Below, piece by piece: positions 1 to 11,077 of a DNA stretch of 64,000 nt. Source of the stretch: Hymenopus coronatus (taxonomy: Eukaryota > Arthropoda > Insecta > Mantodea > Hymenopodidae); NCBI GenBank assembly GCA_030762935.1, contig CM060896.1:17475527-17539526 (forward strand). The letters run 5' to 3'. A program made the translations under genes and the position numbers. The notes beneath the pieces were generated by a model, which saw only the letters and a program-made list of their open reading frames with translations, was not told the origin of the DNA and did no database searches. How positions within the stretch are numbered: the stretch's first letter is position 1; each line of letters begins with the position of its first letter.

Positions 1-1365
1 AGTGATGACTGGTCCTCTCTCCGGTGTTGCAGCTGCTGAAGTCGAATCTTGACGCTCCTCGGCTATTTGTGGACTCAGCGACGAGCTATTGAGACCTATT
101 TATATCTAGCTCAGGTATTGAGCAGCGGTGATCTCAAGGGATGTGATACCGTTAATTAGCTTCTCTACAATAACTATTGTTAGTTTAATAATTATTTAGC
201 AGTGTATAGTTAAAGAGTAGAAATACTTATTAACTTATGTATTTAGCAGAGTAAGGTTCCACTTGGAGCAAAGCAAACAGAGGCCAAGCTAGGAAAGTGG
301 TGTGAGAGGCTCTTTGTTAACAGGGTTTCTTTTGTCCATGCACGTACCAACGACTCAAGCCAGGGCAAAACCTTAAAATTCGGAAAAGAGTAATTTTCCA
401 GTGTATAACTTGTGTCACGTGGGTGTTGTGGTATACCCTGGGATGAGAACAATGGATTTTCGGTAATATTTACATCAATTGCGCGGCCTTTCTGTCCAAT
501 CAAAAAGAAGCCACCATGACAGTAGTTTTAATATATGAGGAGCAGAGTAAGGCACATTGGGGCTGTCTGTTGTATCACTGTCACGCTGTAGTTGTCATAC
601 TGAACGTCACATAAGTTAAATCTTCACACAAAGTCAAACATTGTAACTAACAATACTTAGTAGTTAACAGCGCTCTAAGTCAAGTGTATTTAAAGTCAGT
701 GACGTGAATTAAAATTAAATTGCGTAAAGTGGAATCAAGAAAGGAGAAGTATAAATAAGTACATGTGTATAACCAAGTATTAATGTTCCCAATAAGTGTT
801 TAAGTTAGAAGAATTGTGAAGCAAAGTGCTTGTCTCGCACCTCCTAGTTACAATAAATCAAGTAAAGTTACGCATGTCTACTTTATTATAAGATCACTCC
901 CTAGACTACTCCCATCAGCTGTACCACCCCGAGAGAGTCAACTATCGTGCAGACTGAGCAATGCCGAGGCATCTCACTTCATCTTGGACTTACATCAACA
1001 GGTACGTGGGTCTACTCATAGGTAGTGGAGTGAGAGTTACAGCACTGCTAACGTCACCACAAATCTGGGCACAAGGCCGAGAATGCAGCATCTGGTGCTC
1101 TGAATGCGGTGATTAACACATGCCACATATAAGCACTCTGCATATGGCGCCAAACGTATAAGTGCGCCGCAGATGGTAAAGAAATTAACTCAAAATAAGC
1201 ATCTGTACTTTTCGTTCAGTCAAAGGCGTTCCCGAGAAAGTTCCTGGCACAATTCTGTTCCGGTAATTTCCCTCGAACAAGGGCATAATGCGCACAAAGG
1301 TAACTAGAATTTACGCAGCGATAAACGCAACTGTTACATGCAGAATAATACACTTTAACTTTCTA
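1..1365. other. AT-rich sequence, no gene recognised
   Basis: No open frame here looks like a known protein; the longest are under 90 codons and lack family motifs. I see no element ends or target-site duplications. Confidence 0.5.
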
Positions 1366-1682
1366 CTGGGGCTTCCTTGTTTCAAGCGTTGCAGGTTCCC
1401 CATGACATTACATTTCAACTGCGTGAATCACAATAATAACTTTGCTATTTTGCGCAGATTCTTGTTTTGGGCGTCACAGGTTCCGCATGTAGTTACGTTT
1501 CAACTGCCTGAATCACAATAATAACTTAGCTATTTTGCGTGGATTCCTGTATTGGGCGTCACAGGTTTCGCGTGTACTTACATTTTAACTGACTGAATCA
1601 CAATAATAGTTTTGCTATTTGAGCAGATTGTTGTTTTGGGCATCATAGGTTTGCATGTAGTTACATTTCAACTGCCTAAAAA
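1366..1682. repeat. Minisatellite, about 85-bp unit, nearly 4 copies
   Basis: The landmark GCGTCACAGGTT or a close variant recurs at 1386, 1471, 1556 and 1640, giving spacings of 85, 85 and 84 bp. Each unit continues through TTTCAACTGCCTGAATCACA and TTTGCTATTTTGCG. Copies differ by a few substitutions; the first is the most diverged. No flanking element was recognised. Confidence 0.9.
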
Positions 1683-2399
1683 TTAGGGCGAACACTCTAC
1701 ATTTATAGCAAATTCTACCCACGTGCAAAACTCTCAAATTGTAATCTCATTGGCCCATTTTGGCACCGAAAGTAGCTTGGGATACGCTTCTGTCGTGAAG
1801 TGATTAATTTTAATTCAAAATCTTCTTCTGGTTAGAAACCCGAGAAAATTTTGAATTAATACATTGCCAGGAAAGCTTCAGTTCTTATTTTTTGATTAAT
1901 TCTAATTGGTCAATGCATCTTCCACGTGATTGACCCTAAATTTCCTCGTGGTTCCCCTGTTTATATGTCACTTTAACTTTCTCTTTCAGAGACATGACTA
2001 CATAATAGCGTCTTTACCCTCTTGCAACATACAAAAGAAAATAGCGTAAACAACTGAACTCGTTGCTTGAGAACATTCAGGTTGAAGTTAGAAAATGCTT
2101 TCCAGGAACAATCTCTCTGAACATCCAATATACAATAAATACATGATATTTTACTTAATAATTAACTTAAACAATTTAATCATCTAAAATATAGGCTATC
2201 CGCTTATTCACCTGGGCAACAGTCTTAAGACATCTGTAATAACCAACACCGAGAAAGCCTCTAATCTTTAATTTAGCATATCATTTACACATATAAGAAG
2301 AATACATGTTTAAAAGACATATATAAAAAGAAGAATTTTAAATGACATTGAAAGGTTTGCCATATATTTGTACAAACTAATGGACACTTAAGCTATTAA
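1683..2399. other. AT-rich spacer with a small hairpin
   Basis: No gene seen. An inverted repeat near 1811-1857 (TAATTCAAAATCTTC against its near complement, 14 of 15 positions) would form a stem with a loop of about 17 bases. Its function is unknown. Confidence 0.45.
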
Positions 2400-2449
2400 G
2401 CCCCATTTTTTATTTATTTATGTATTTAATAATAATAATAATAATAATA

Positions 2450-2490
<41 letters not shown>

Positions 2491-3310
2491 TACTACTACT
2501 ACTACTTATGTTACCAAATTTGAATTTGTGTGGAAATTCAAATTCATACTTTGAGTGATGGCGGAGAGGGGCATATGAAATTGTATGGTGTAGGTACAAT
2601 GTGATGGTGGTGGTAGTGTTACGAAGATGATGATGGATATGATTTCGTATTTAGATATCATACTTATTATAACACATTGTACATTTTTTTTATCCTATTT
2701 GAATTTGCGCAGAAATTTACACTGCAACCAGGAAAGAGATTAAGAGGAAAATGGAAATGAACCAGTGTTTGGTGGTGACGGTCGCAGATTAGCTGTAATG
2801 ACAATTATTGATGCAATTTTCAATTAGAAAACATACTTAATATATAGCAAAATGTTTTACTTAATTTGAATTTGCCATAAATTCATATTTTGGTTAACAG
2901 AGATGGAGAATGGAGTACAGAGATGTACGGAATGAGAGATGGTACAATGTGACAGTGGTGGTGGCAGGAGAGTAGCTATAGCGATGATTGTGGATGCTAT
3001 TTTCTATTCAGACAACATACTTAGAAGTCCACTAATTTTATTTTATTCTTGGAAAGTAATCTTTTTTTCCAATGAAAATGCTCTTAGGCCCATTAACAGC
3101 TAATTTTTGGTACGAAAGGAACATACAAAAGCTGCTGCATACGTTGTGACCTTGGCAGTAATTTGTACCATTTCCCCCAGGATTTGCCACTGCTGAACCT
3201 GCGAAATTTGAAACTTAAGATACTCTTCCCTGTATGGTATTTGGAAAACATATATTACGAATGCAAGACAAACACTCAGTTGTGAACATTAATATTTTGG
3301 AAAAAAAAAC
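2400..3310 (-). repeat. Repeat family P, copy 1, inverted relative to copies 2 and 3
   Basis: The reverse complement aligns with 5165-5870 and 7215-7910. All three carry two to three diverged subrepeats of about 180-190 bp, built around AAATTTGAATTAGGTAAA-like and TAGAAAAT-like blocks. Copies 1 and 2 form the arms of a large imperfect inverted repeat around a mariner. The outer end abuts an AAT/ATT/ACT microsatellite. No pogo-like tip is visible on this copy. Confidence 0.7.
2427..2505. repeat. AAT/ATT/ACT trinucleotide microsatellite
   Basis: Runs of AAT, then ATT, then ACT lie directly one after another at the outer edge of repeat P copy 1. The AAT-to-ATT switch makes a self-complementary stretch. 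Confidence 0.95.
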
Positions 3311-3784
3311 ATAGCATTCAATATTAACATTATAAAAATGTTGTTTCTAAATTACATAAAATTGATAATGTAAAATATATAATGAAATCCATTCAACATA
3401 TTATCAGTACTGCATTTCCCAATAAACTTAATTGCAAAATGACCATATTGTATTTAAGAAACTCCTCCACTAAGTAGTAACAGCAGACCAGCAAATGTGT
3501 GTGTAAGGTTGATTTAATAAAGAAAATTGCTTTTCCAACTTAAAACTTTACATTTATGTAATTTTTATAATAATGTTATGATAAAATGCTTGGCAAAAAT
3601 CTGATATATGTCTGATGAGAACCAAAACATAACTTTGGCAAAATGGAGCATTTTTTTGGTAACAAACTATAGAACAAACTTCCTGTCAGCAGTAAAACAC
3701 TTACAATAGTGTAGTGCAAATGAAGTGGTAATATGCATGAAAGAATGTAAGCATAGACACTTACTGAAGTACTCAAAGAATACA
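3311..3784. other. Spacer between repeat P copy 1 and mariner
   Basis: AT-rich, with no coding or element signature recognised. Confidence 0.4.
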
Positions 3785-5026
3785 TTCTGTCACGACAGTA
3801 CCAGGAATTGATCATGAAAAAATCCCACTTAAAGGGGGATTCAAAATTATTGTTGTCGCTAAGTTGGTAAAACTTTCCAGCTGGAATTTGATTGTTATCT
3901 GTCATCTAATTTGTTTACAGTGCGCCATTTTGTTAATTCATGTCTAAGGTGTTTTGTGATTTTACAATGGATAAAAATATTGAACAAAGAATCTGTCTCA
4001 AATTGTACATTGCAAATGGCATTGTGTGCCAAATCACTGAAAATGTTACAGAGGCTTATGGTGAATCAACTTTATCAACAACATGTGAATATGAGTGGTA
4101 CAGTGCATTCAAAAGTGGTCCAGATGTGGTGCAAGATTTGCCTTGCTCTGGTTGGCCACCAACAGTTTCAACTCAACTGAACATCGCTAAAGTGAAGGAA
4201 ATGGTGTCTTAAATCGTGATATTTTAAATGATTGTTTGGGCATGACACGTGTTGCTGCTTGGTTAGTTCCAAAATACTTGAATTTTCTGCAAAAACTCAA
4301 CTGCCTAAAGTTTGCTGAAGACATGCTAGAACAAGCCAATTCTGACCACACATTCATGAAACGCATTGTAACTGATAATGACACGGGTTTACAAGCCTGA
4401 CACGTAAATCAGTCAAAAAGTTTCCAAATGGCACCTTAAAATTAAACCAAACCCAAAAGGGCACATAAAACTTGATCAAAAGTGAAGGTCATGTTGAGTA
4501 TTTTTTGATTATCACGGTGTCATGGACTCAGAATTCTTGCCAGAAGGTCAGACAGTAAATAAATAGCATTATCTGAGCATTATGCAGCATTTGAAAGAAG
4601 AAATATGGCAAAAAAGATCAGATTTGTAGAAAGACAACTCGTGGATTCTGCACCACGATAACGCACCAGCTCACAAGGTTACCACTGTGAATGAATTTCT
4701 GGCCAAAAACTGAACAAATCTCATCGTACAACCTGCTTATTCACCTGATCTGGCTCTGGCTGATTTCCTTCTTTTTCCAAAACTCAAGTCACCACTTTGA
4801 GGTGCCCATTTTCAGTCAATACAAGACATAATTGAGAATTCCCGGCGATAATTGACATCAATTCCAAAAAATATGAACAAGAAATGTTTTGATACTTGGA
4901 TTATTCGTTGGCATAAATGTATAATTTCGGAAGGGGCCTACTTTGAAGGCAATAAAATAAAATTGGATGAATAATGCATATTTTTTGTTCCATTGACCAA
5001 TTCCTGGAAGTTCCTTGACACAGTAG
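3785..5026 (+). mobile_element. Degenerate mariner element with imperfect TIRs
   Basis: The left end near 3787 reads CTGTCACGACAGTACCAGGA. The reverse complement of the right end at 5024 reads CTGTGTCAAGGAACTTCCAGG. They share CCAGGAATTG followed by TCA, so these look like decayed mariner terminal inverted repeats. TA dinucleotides flank both sides, but the exact edges are uncertain. The element lies in the loop of the inverted pair of repeat P copies. Confidence 0.8.
3940..4974 (+). pseudogene. Mariner transposase pseudogene
   Basis: Mariner transposases cut and paste DNA at TA sites through an N-terminal helix-turn-helix domain and a DD34D catalytic core. Here the N-terminal region is readable to about 4210, including an EWYSAFKSG-like helix-turn-helix segment. 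Later pieces are recognisable in shifting frames: HHDNAPAH (second catalytic Asp, near 4660), YSPDLALADFLLFPKLK (third Asp region, near 4740-4790) and YFEGNKIKLDE followed by a stop at 4974. The first catalytic motif (normally TGDETW) has decayed to VTDNDTG near 4370. Several frameshifts and stops make it non-functional. The family call is secure. Confidence 0.85.
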
Positions 5027-5091
5027 TATATGCTGAGCTCAGGTAATTGACAAAGTTATGCCTTCATGGCATGTCCTTTAGCACTAGCTAA

Positions 5092-6790
5092 CACATTATT
5101 TATCTGAATAAAAGACAATGTTTTTTCCAAAAATTTTCAGAACAGGGCAGGCCCTTTTGTTTTTGCAATATGTTTCCTGTAGGTAAGTCTCAAACTTCAT
5201 GGGTATGGCAGTGGCAATGCCTGAGGGAAATGGTATACATAACAACCAAGGTTGCGACACATACAGCAGATTTTTTGTGTTCTATTTTGCACCAAAAATT
5301 AGCTGTTGATGGGCCTATGAGATTCCCATTGGAAATAAAATTAGAGGGCTTCTAAATATGTCTTAATAGAAAATAGCATCCATAATCGTTGTTACAGCCA
5401 AACTCTTGCCACTGCTGTCATGTTGTACAATTACACACATTTCGTACATCGCTGTACTCCCCTCTTCATCTCTCCTGCTCAAAATGTGCAAATTTGAATT
5501 ATTAAAATGTTTTACGATTATTAAGTACATTGTCTTAATTGAAAATTGTATTAATAATCATTATAGCTAAGCTGCACCATCACCACTAAGCACAGACATA
5601 CCGGTACACTTCTGTTTTCTCTTCCCAGTCTCTCTCCGACTCGCAATGTGAATTTCTGCACAAATTCAAATTAGGTAAAAAAAATGTATGATATGTTATG
5701 GTAAGTATGTTGTCTCAATAGAAAATCATTTCCATCATTGTCATTACAGTTACGCTGCTGCTACCGTCACCTTACATTGTACTATCGTACCCATACTGAA
5801 CATTTACATACTCCCCCTCTGCCAACTGCTCAAAATGTGAATTTCCATGCCAATTCAGACACAGTAAATAAATAAAATAAATAAATAAATAAAAAAGAGA
5901 GAGCGAGAGATTTAAGCTAATTAAGACATTGAAGCCCGGGCGTTTCAGTAGGTGGAAGTGCCAAGAAACCCAGGGTTTTTACGTCTAACTGAAGTTATTA
6001 TTTACAGTACATCAATTAAATCTGCCGAAAAGTATTGGGACTATCTAAAAGTATGGCATTCAAGGATTTCTCAACAAGAAAATACGTCATAATTTCCATA
6101 TTAATATTTTATTTTAAATTTACAAGTATCAAATATGAGTTTGAAAAAAAACTGCGTAAAGCTGCTTACACTCCATTTATTCAAAGTTCGAAAAACTCTC
6201 CCTTGGAATCAGAATTTTCCACAACTTCATTTGTATCCTGAATTTCAGCTTTAGTTCACAGAAATCAAGGAAAATGCAGCATTTTAACATTTAAGACCAC
6301 AAACGTAACAAACAGATCACCTTCAAAGAAAATGGTGTGACTACCTGAGAGCAGCCAATATTACTAAATCTCCTAAAATTCCTAATAGTTGACTAAAGGA
6401 AGGACAGATGTCAGCACAAATCAGACAACTAAACGATAACTGATGTATGTTCTTTGCCACATAGTTCAAGACCGAGTTAAGGTCGTGGAATTGAATTAAA
6501 AGCATCAGAAATACCTGCCTGAGCTATGCTCGGGCATGGGTCTCATGAACATTTTGATGGCCCGAGCTATATTCGGGCTTGAGCTCCAATGTGTTAAGTT
6601 CAAAATATATGGCACATCTTAAATTTCATTTAATAATTTTTTCTTTTTACCAGTCTATGTCATATAACGAGTTACACATTTTTTAAACATATCTTCTTTT
6701 AATATATGTAGATAATGTGCTGAATTCCAAAGTAAAGTTCTGAAAAATGGGGATCGTCTTGATTTATTTGAATAAATACGGTATATCACA
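5092..6790 (+). repeat. Repeat family P, copy 2, split by a piggyBac-like MITE
   Basis: The left tip (ATTATTTATCTGAATAAAAG near 5095) and right tip (GAATAAATACGGTA near 6770) are related to the complementary tips of copy 3 at 7171 and 8013. These tips resemble pogo/Tigger-type MITE ends. The body at 5165-5870 holds about three subrepeats of roughly 185 bp. The MITE at 5921-6597 interrupts it, and the body resumes with GAATTCCAAAGTAAAGTTCT near 6722. Confidence 0.65.
5921..6597. mobile_element. piggyBac-like MITE with TTAA target duplication
   Basis: TTAA flanks both ends (5921-5924 and 6594-6597). The left end reads TTAAGACATTGAAGCCCGGG; the reverse complement of the right end begins TTAACACATTGGAGCTCAAG, followed by CCCG. 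The right end also has two small hairpins, around GAGCTATGCTCGGG and GCCCGAGCTATATTCGGGC. No transposase is present, so it would be non-autonomous. The TTAA sites and end similarity fit piggyBac; the superfamily is inferred. Confidence 0.6.
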
Positions 6791-7170
6791 ATTTAATTAT
6801 GTCTGCAAGTTCATTCATTTAATAGACTGAGTGGTTAGTACTTTATAATATATATATATATATATATATGTGGGACCTAATATATGCCAGGTAAACAAAA
6901 GTTATGGGTGTCGATTTCTAGTGTGAAATGTTATGACATGTTATGATGCTAGTTAGTCCATATAAACAAAACAAAAACAAAAAACAAAAAGAGATAAAAA
7001 TTGTGTGTATTTAAGGTCAAGGCTAAAAATAAGATTACAAACAGGAAAATTGAAAGGAAATAAAAAAAATTATGCAAATGGCAGGAAATTGTTAATAACA
7101 GGATAGTAAAAATGGGCAACTGTGTAAATTCATACATACAGATTGTAATGACAGATATTTCATTTTTTCA
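6791..7170. other. AT-rich spacer with a TA microsatellite
   Basis: No gene or element recognised. About 10 TA units lie at 6848-6868. Confidence 0.5.
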
Positions 7171-8013
7171 TACACTGTGTTTATCCATATATAAGATGAT
7201 CTTTTATTTTCCCAAAATATTAATATTGAGAACTGGGAATCACAATATGTTTTCCAAATAGCATTTCGAAAAAGTAAGTTTCAAATTATGAAGATGCCAC
7301 AGAGATAAAGATTACAGCAGGTTCTAGGCATTTTGCTTCCTCCATAAAGTTAGATGTTAATGGCCCTAGGATTGCAAGCATCCTCATTGGAAAAAAAGAT
7401 TTCTCCCTAGAGGCTTTCTTTTCACAGCAATGGTTGTGCCTAATGTACTGGGAGCTAATGGCCCCACAGAAAGAAAGGTTTAGTTGCATGTTTCACAGCA
7501 GACATGCTGGGTATTTTAATGCTCTCCCCTCTCCTATCCATTATGTGAATTATCGTGCAAATTTGGAAAATGTAAAACTTTTACAATGATGTGTTATATT
7601 AAGTGTTGTCAAAATAGAAAGTTGTATCTATGATTGTCATTGCAGAGCATTGCACACAAAGCTGTACATTTCCGTTCTTCCCTTTAACACCCAAAACAAG
7701 AATTTCTGCACAAATTTGAATTAGGTAAAACTGTTTACAACAAAGTGTTATGTACATTGTCTAAATAGAAAATCTTAAAACATCATTGTCCTTGAAGCTC
7801 TGCTACCATTGCTGCCACCTCCTACATATCGATACTTTCTGTTCTTCCCTCTTTCCCTTCTGCCCATTGCTTCAATTTCCGTACAATTTTACAAAAAACT
7901 TATTCAGCTTAGAGTCCCTTAGTTATAGATGATATACTAAATTCCACAACTAAGTTCTGAAAAAAGGGGGCCATATTGCATTTGAGGTTGTCTTGTATTT
8001 GGATAAATACAGT
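7171..8013 (+). repeat. Repeat family P, copy 3, with pogo-like tips at both ends
   Basis: The left tip is GTGTTTATCCATATATAAGA. The reverse complement of the right tip begins ACTGTATTTATCCAAATACA. Between them lie about three diverged subrepeats of 160-190 bp (7500-7900), shared with copies 1 and 2. No coding capacity is seen. This is the cleanest copy for defining the element's borders. Confidence 0.65.
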
Positions 8014-8164
8014 AAAATGTAATCACTAAACTTCAAGATAATATAAAATTAAAAATAAAGAAATATTTAGAACAGTAGAGCATGATAATCAAACGTTAAA
8101 ACTTTATGGTCAATGGGTATTGGTTTAATTGTTTTTTCACACAATCCATGTGCAGGACATGAGT

Positions 8165-8345
8165 TGAATAGGTAGGGTCAGACTGAAAAATTCAATGCCA
8201 TAGCCGGGATTTGAACCACAGATCTCCCAGTCTCTAGCCATTTGCTCTTCCACTGAGCTACCATGGCAACATGCCGGCATAGCATTGAATTTCTCAACTG
8301 ACTTGCATGTTTCCTGGTAAGCCACAAGGTGATCTCAAATTATTT
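8165..8345 (-). mobile_element. tRNA-headed SINE-like repeat, family B
   Basis: On the minus strand a tRNA-like head reads GGTAGCTCAGTGGAAGAGC (A-box region), followed by GGTTCAAATCCCGGC (B box). It continues into a body shared with copies near 9.0, 9.2, 9.6 and 10.5 kb. It is too diverged and too repeated to be a tRNA gene. The stretch to about 8500 is an inverted copy of 9780-9980, so the repeat body extends further. Confidence 0.7.
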
Positions 8346-8989
8346 TCAGATGACAATCTCATTGGCGAATTACAATGTTGTAAATACTTTAAGTCCCAGG
8401 ATTATAGTATAGCCAAATATTATGGTCCTCCTGTTAAAAACTTTGTCAACCTTCAGAAACACTATTTGCTCCACTTGTCAAGTTATAAGAACCAGTGGTG
8501 AAGCTAGTCATAAATGACTAAGGAATCTGAGCCTTACCTTAGATTTTCTTGTAGACCAACTTAATAAAGAACATGAAATAAAATATTATCACAAATGCTG
8601 CTAAAATATTTTTGTATAATGACCTTGGATTCATTATATTTTTAGTGTGAACAATTAAAGAATGAATGAACTTAGAAACATGTACTCTGATGCTAGCCTT
8701 GATACAATTTAGAAACAAGCAACAAACACTGCTACAGTTTAATAGAAGACAAAAATTAACACAACTTGTAATCTAGAGCTTCCAAGCTATACTGGAAACC
8801 AGAGTCTTGATTCCGAGAATGCCTATGAGCATTACAGTAATGTGGCAGTTGCTTAGCAATGTCTAATAAGCTCCTCTGTGGTGCCACCAGGAGGAAGTCT
8901 GGCATTGTCTAGACTTCTAAATTTTTAAGCTGGTGTAAGTCGATGCAGGAGCGTACAAGTAAAATTATTATATTAGTAATGCAACTGGG
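8346..8989. other. Family B body remnant and unassigned sequence
   Basis: 8346-8500 matches the complement of 9780-9980 around AGCAAATAGTGTTT. The rest has no recognised gene or element. Confidence 0.4.
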
Positions 8990-9175
8990 TAATGTTTTTT
9001 TATTATTAGAACCAGCTGAAACATTCAGTGCCACGGCCGGGATTTGAACACAGTTCTCCTGTTATCTCTAGCCATTGAGCTACTATGACAACATGCTGGT
9101 GCGACATTCAATCCTCCAAATGATTCATGTGTTTTTACCTGGTCAACCAACTGGTATATCTCTTCTTTCAGAGAA
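8990..9175 (-). mobile_element. tRNA-headed SINE-like repeat, family B
   Basis: Antisense B-box block GGGATTTGAACACAG with AGCTACTATGACAACATGC, then GTGTTTTTACCTGGTCAACC. The same blocks appear sense at 9560-9725. It begins with TTATTATTAGAACCAGCTG, the complement of the common 3' end of the family. Confidence 0.7.
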
Positions 9176-9179
9176 CACC

Positions 9180-9470
9180 TTTGGTTAAAGCAACTGTACG
9201 AGAGTGGGAGAATCGTGTTCAAATCCCGGCTGAGGCTTTGAATTTTTTTTTAGTGTTTAACACCCGCATTTGCTACTTGTGGCTCTGCAGGTGATGACAC
9301 TGATGTACATGGAATGAAGATGAAGCACCAGTGGAATGCAATGGCAGGGGGAACCGAAGAACCCAGAGAAAATCCACCCCTGTGCCGTTTTTTACACCAC
9401 AAATCTCACTTGCATGGGATCGAACCCGAAGTTGGTTCTAATAATAAAAAACCATTACCAATATAATTGA
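9180..9470 (+). mobile_element. SINE-like family B copy interrupted by SINE A
   Basis: The B-box segment GTGTTCAAATCCCGGCTGAG is followed by GCTTTGAA, then a 190-bp antisense SINE A, after which the family B end GTTCTAATAATAAAA resumes. The interruption means family B was here before SINE A arrived. Confidence 0.6.
9248..9437 (-). mobile_element. SINE A, 5'-truncated, nested in family B
   Basis: The reverse complement follows the same body as 51940-52090: GTTCGA(T/C)CCCA, GTGAGATTTGT, TTCTC(T/C)GGGTTC, CATTCCAC, CATCAGTGTCATC, GTGTTAAACACT. A T-run at the low-coordinate side is the complement of its A tail. The tRNA-like 5' part is missing. Confidence 0.75.
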
Positions 9471-9539
9471 ATAGCTTGATAGTTGGCAATAACTATGTGA
9501 ATATTACCTGGATACTAAGTATTTACAGATGTAAGTGCC

Positions 9540-9730
9540 ATTAAGGTGAAAGAAGAGACATACCGGTTGGCTGACCATGTAAAAACACATGAATCAGTTG
9601 GAGGATTGAATGCCATACTGACATGTTGTCAGTATAGATCAATGGTTTAGAGTAACTAAATGGAGAGCGGGAGAATCATGTTCAAATCCAGCTGTGGCGT
9701 TGAATAGTTCTAATAATAAAATAAATTATT
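9540..9730 (+). mobile_element. SINE-like family B copy
   Basis: Sense orientation. The body block ACATACCGGTTGGCTGACCA and CATGAATCAGTTGGAGGATT is followed by GTTCAAATCCAGCTGTGGCG and the family end AGTTCTAATAATAAAA. Part of the same body also occurs at 55175-55305. Confidence 0.7.
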
Positions 9731-10076
9731 GTTGATTTTAAAACCCACTTTTTGCTATTTACATCTGACAAATAACATACAATTTATCTGTTTTTAGTTT
9801 GGGTAACCTGAGACTTTCAAGGCATCCCTTCAGCTTCACCAATGATAACATATTTCAAATATCTGACGAGAGCCATTTGATCTATAGGTGAGGATGAGGA
9901 TGATATCTCCTCGAAACTGTTGAGCAAATAGTGTTTAAAAGGTTGATGAAGTTTTTCAATTTTGATGTTAAAGTTTATAACAAAATATTAACATGTATAA
10001 ATTGGGTAATGCTTTCAGTTCTGTGCCCCTCTAACTCTCCAAGAGTAAATGAATAATTTAAGAGATCAAAACTTAC
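9731..10076. other. SKIC3 intron sequence beside exon 3
   Basis: 9780-9980 is an inverted copy of 8307-8500. The remainder is unassigned. The splice donor of exon 3 (minus strand GTAAGT) is at 10071-10076. Confidence 0.5.
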
Positions 10077-10272
10077 TGCTGTTGACAATTTGGGAGACAG
10101 ATCTGTTTGCTGGGTCAGTGCTGAGACCAAGGTTACCCACAGCACTTTCTTTTTCTCTTCAGATGCTTCACTAGCCTGTTCTAACAGTACATCAGCACAA
10201 GAATCCAGAAGAGATGATCTGCTTGCTATTGCTGAAACCTTTTTGCATATGTCTGTGAATTTTGTCAGATCA
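10077..10272 (-). CDS. SKIC3: SKIC3/TTC37-like, coding exon 3
   Basis: Minus-strand exon bounded by a TTTATCTCCACAG acceptor and a perfect GTAAGT donor. The 196 bp supply one base that completes a Ser codon (AG from exon 2 plus T) and 65 codons ending in phase 0. The product starts DLTKFTDICKKV, which lines up with the WCDVCKKL-type segment that follows the first TPR in animal SKIC3/TTC37 proteins; the rest is helical and poorly conserved. SKIC3 is the TPR scaffold of the cytoplasmic SKI complex, which feeds RNA to the exosome for 3'-5' decay. The frame continuity across a 6.2-kb intron supports the call. I could not find the next exon between 1 and 10076. Confidence 0.8.
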
Positions 10273-10479
10273 CTGTGGAGATAAATATGGATGCAATTAA
10301 ATTAATAGAAGTTCAAGCATTCATAACATAAAAATAGAATTATATACACTGAAACATTTACATACTGAATGATTTTCTAAAATTACTTTCATTATGTGAT
10401 TCATTTTCGTTGGGAGTAGCTGGTAATGCACATTTTTTTGCTATATTAGTAATGTTATATAATACTCTACAAAGGGTTA

Positions 10480-10560
10480 CTCTAACCATTCAGCTACTGT
10501 GACAACATACAGGGGATTTGTGTTCAAATCCCGCTGTGGCACTTAAATTTAACTGGTTCT
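10480..10560 (+). mobile_element. SINE-like family B fragment
   Basis: Contains GTTCAAATCCCGCTGTGGCA and ends in AACTGGTTCTAACAGTA. It is followed immediately by another copy in the same orientation. It starts beside CTAACCATTCAGCTACTGTG, a piece of an opposite-strand head. Confidence 0.6.
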
Positions 10561-10564
10561 AACA

Positions 10565-10675
10565 GTAAAGCATAGTCACAGTAGCTCAATGGTTAGAACT
10601 GCACGCAGCAGGAGAACTGAGTTCAAATCCCAGCACTGCCATTTAATTTTCCAGCTGGTTCTAATAGCAATACAT
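10565..10675 (+). mobile_element. SINE-like family B copy with complete tRNA-like head
   Basis: The A-box region CAGTAGCTCAATGGTTAGAA and B box GAGTTCAAATCCCAGC, at tRNA-like spacing, then GCTGGTTCTAATAG. It is the clearest tRNA-like head in the cluster. As one of several diverged copies it is a retroposon, not a tRNA gene. Confidence 0.7.
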
Positions 10676-10680
10676 TTTTT

Positions 10681-11077
10681 TGTTTATACTAGCAGATCCC
10701 TCAACATTGTATGGTAGCTTTATAAACTCAAAGAAACCCAATTTCGCTTACCTTCCTCACACTTCATGAAATCATTCCACAATGATCTAGAAGATTTTCA
10801 GCACTTTACCTTTTGTAATTTTATAAATGAAAAATCTTTTGATAATCATGCAAAAGGATTAAAACATTAGCGAAATGCGAAAGGAAACAAGGGTATGTTA
10901 AGGGATATAGCTTGATAAGGTGATTAAAAATACCACCATTTTTCGGGTAGCACGGCTCAAGCCTTCAATTGCTTTCCCTCATCCCACTTAAGCCAGCAAT
11001 GTAGGGATGGAGGAAGAATTTGCCATCTCTGCTATATCATTATTGCAATACACATGTGCATGGCTGAATGTAGGATA
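10681..11077. other. Unassigned intron sequence
   Basis: No gene or repeat boundary recognised. A possible 35-bp exon (acceptor and GTAAGC donor on the minus strand near 10750) was rejected because exons 2 and 3 join in frame without it. Confidence 0.4.

Noticed and set aside
1366..1682. CRISPR-like array
   Set aside because: Units repeat along their whole length with no conserved-repeat/variable-spacer pattern, and the sequence is eukaryotic.
10565..10640. Possible tRNA gene
   Set aside because: A- and B-box-like blocks are present, but it is one of several diverged copies with a shared 3' body, so it is a retroposon head.
10720..10800. A 35-bp minus-strand exon between SKIC3 exons 2 and 3
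   Set aside because: Splice-like borders exist, but inclusion would break the frame, and exons 2 and 3 already join in frame with the expected spacing to vertebrate TTC37.
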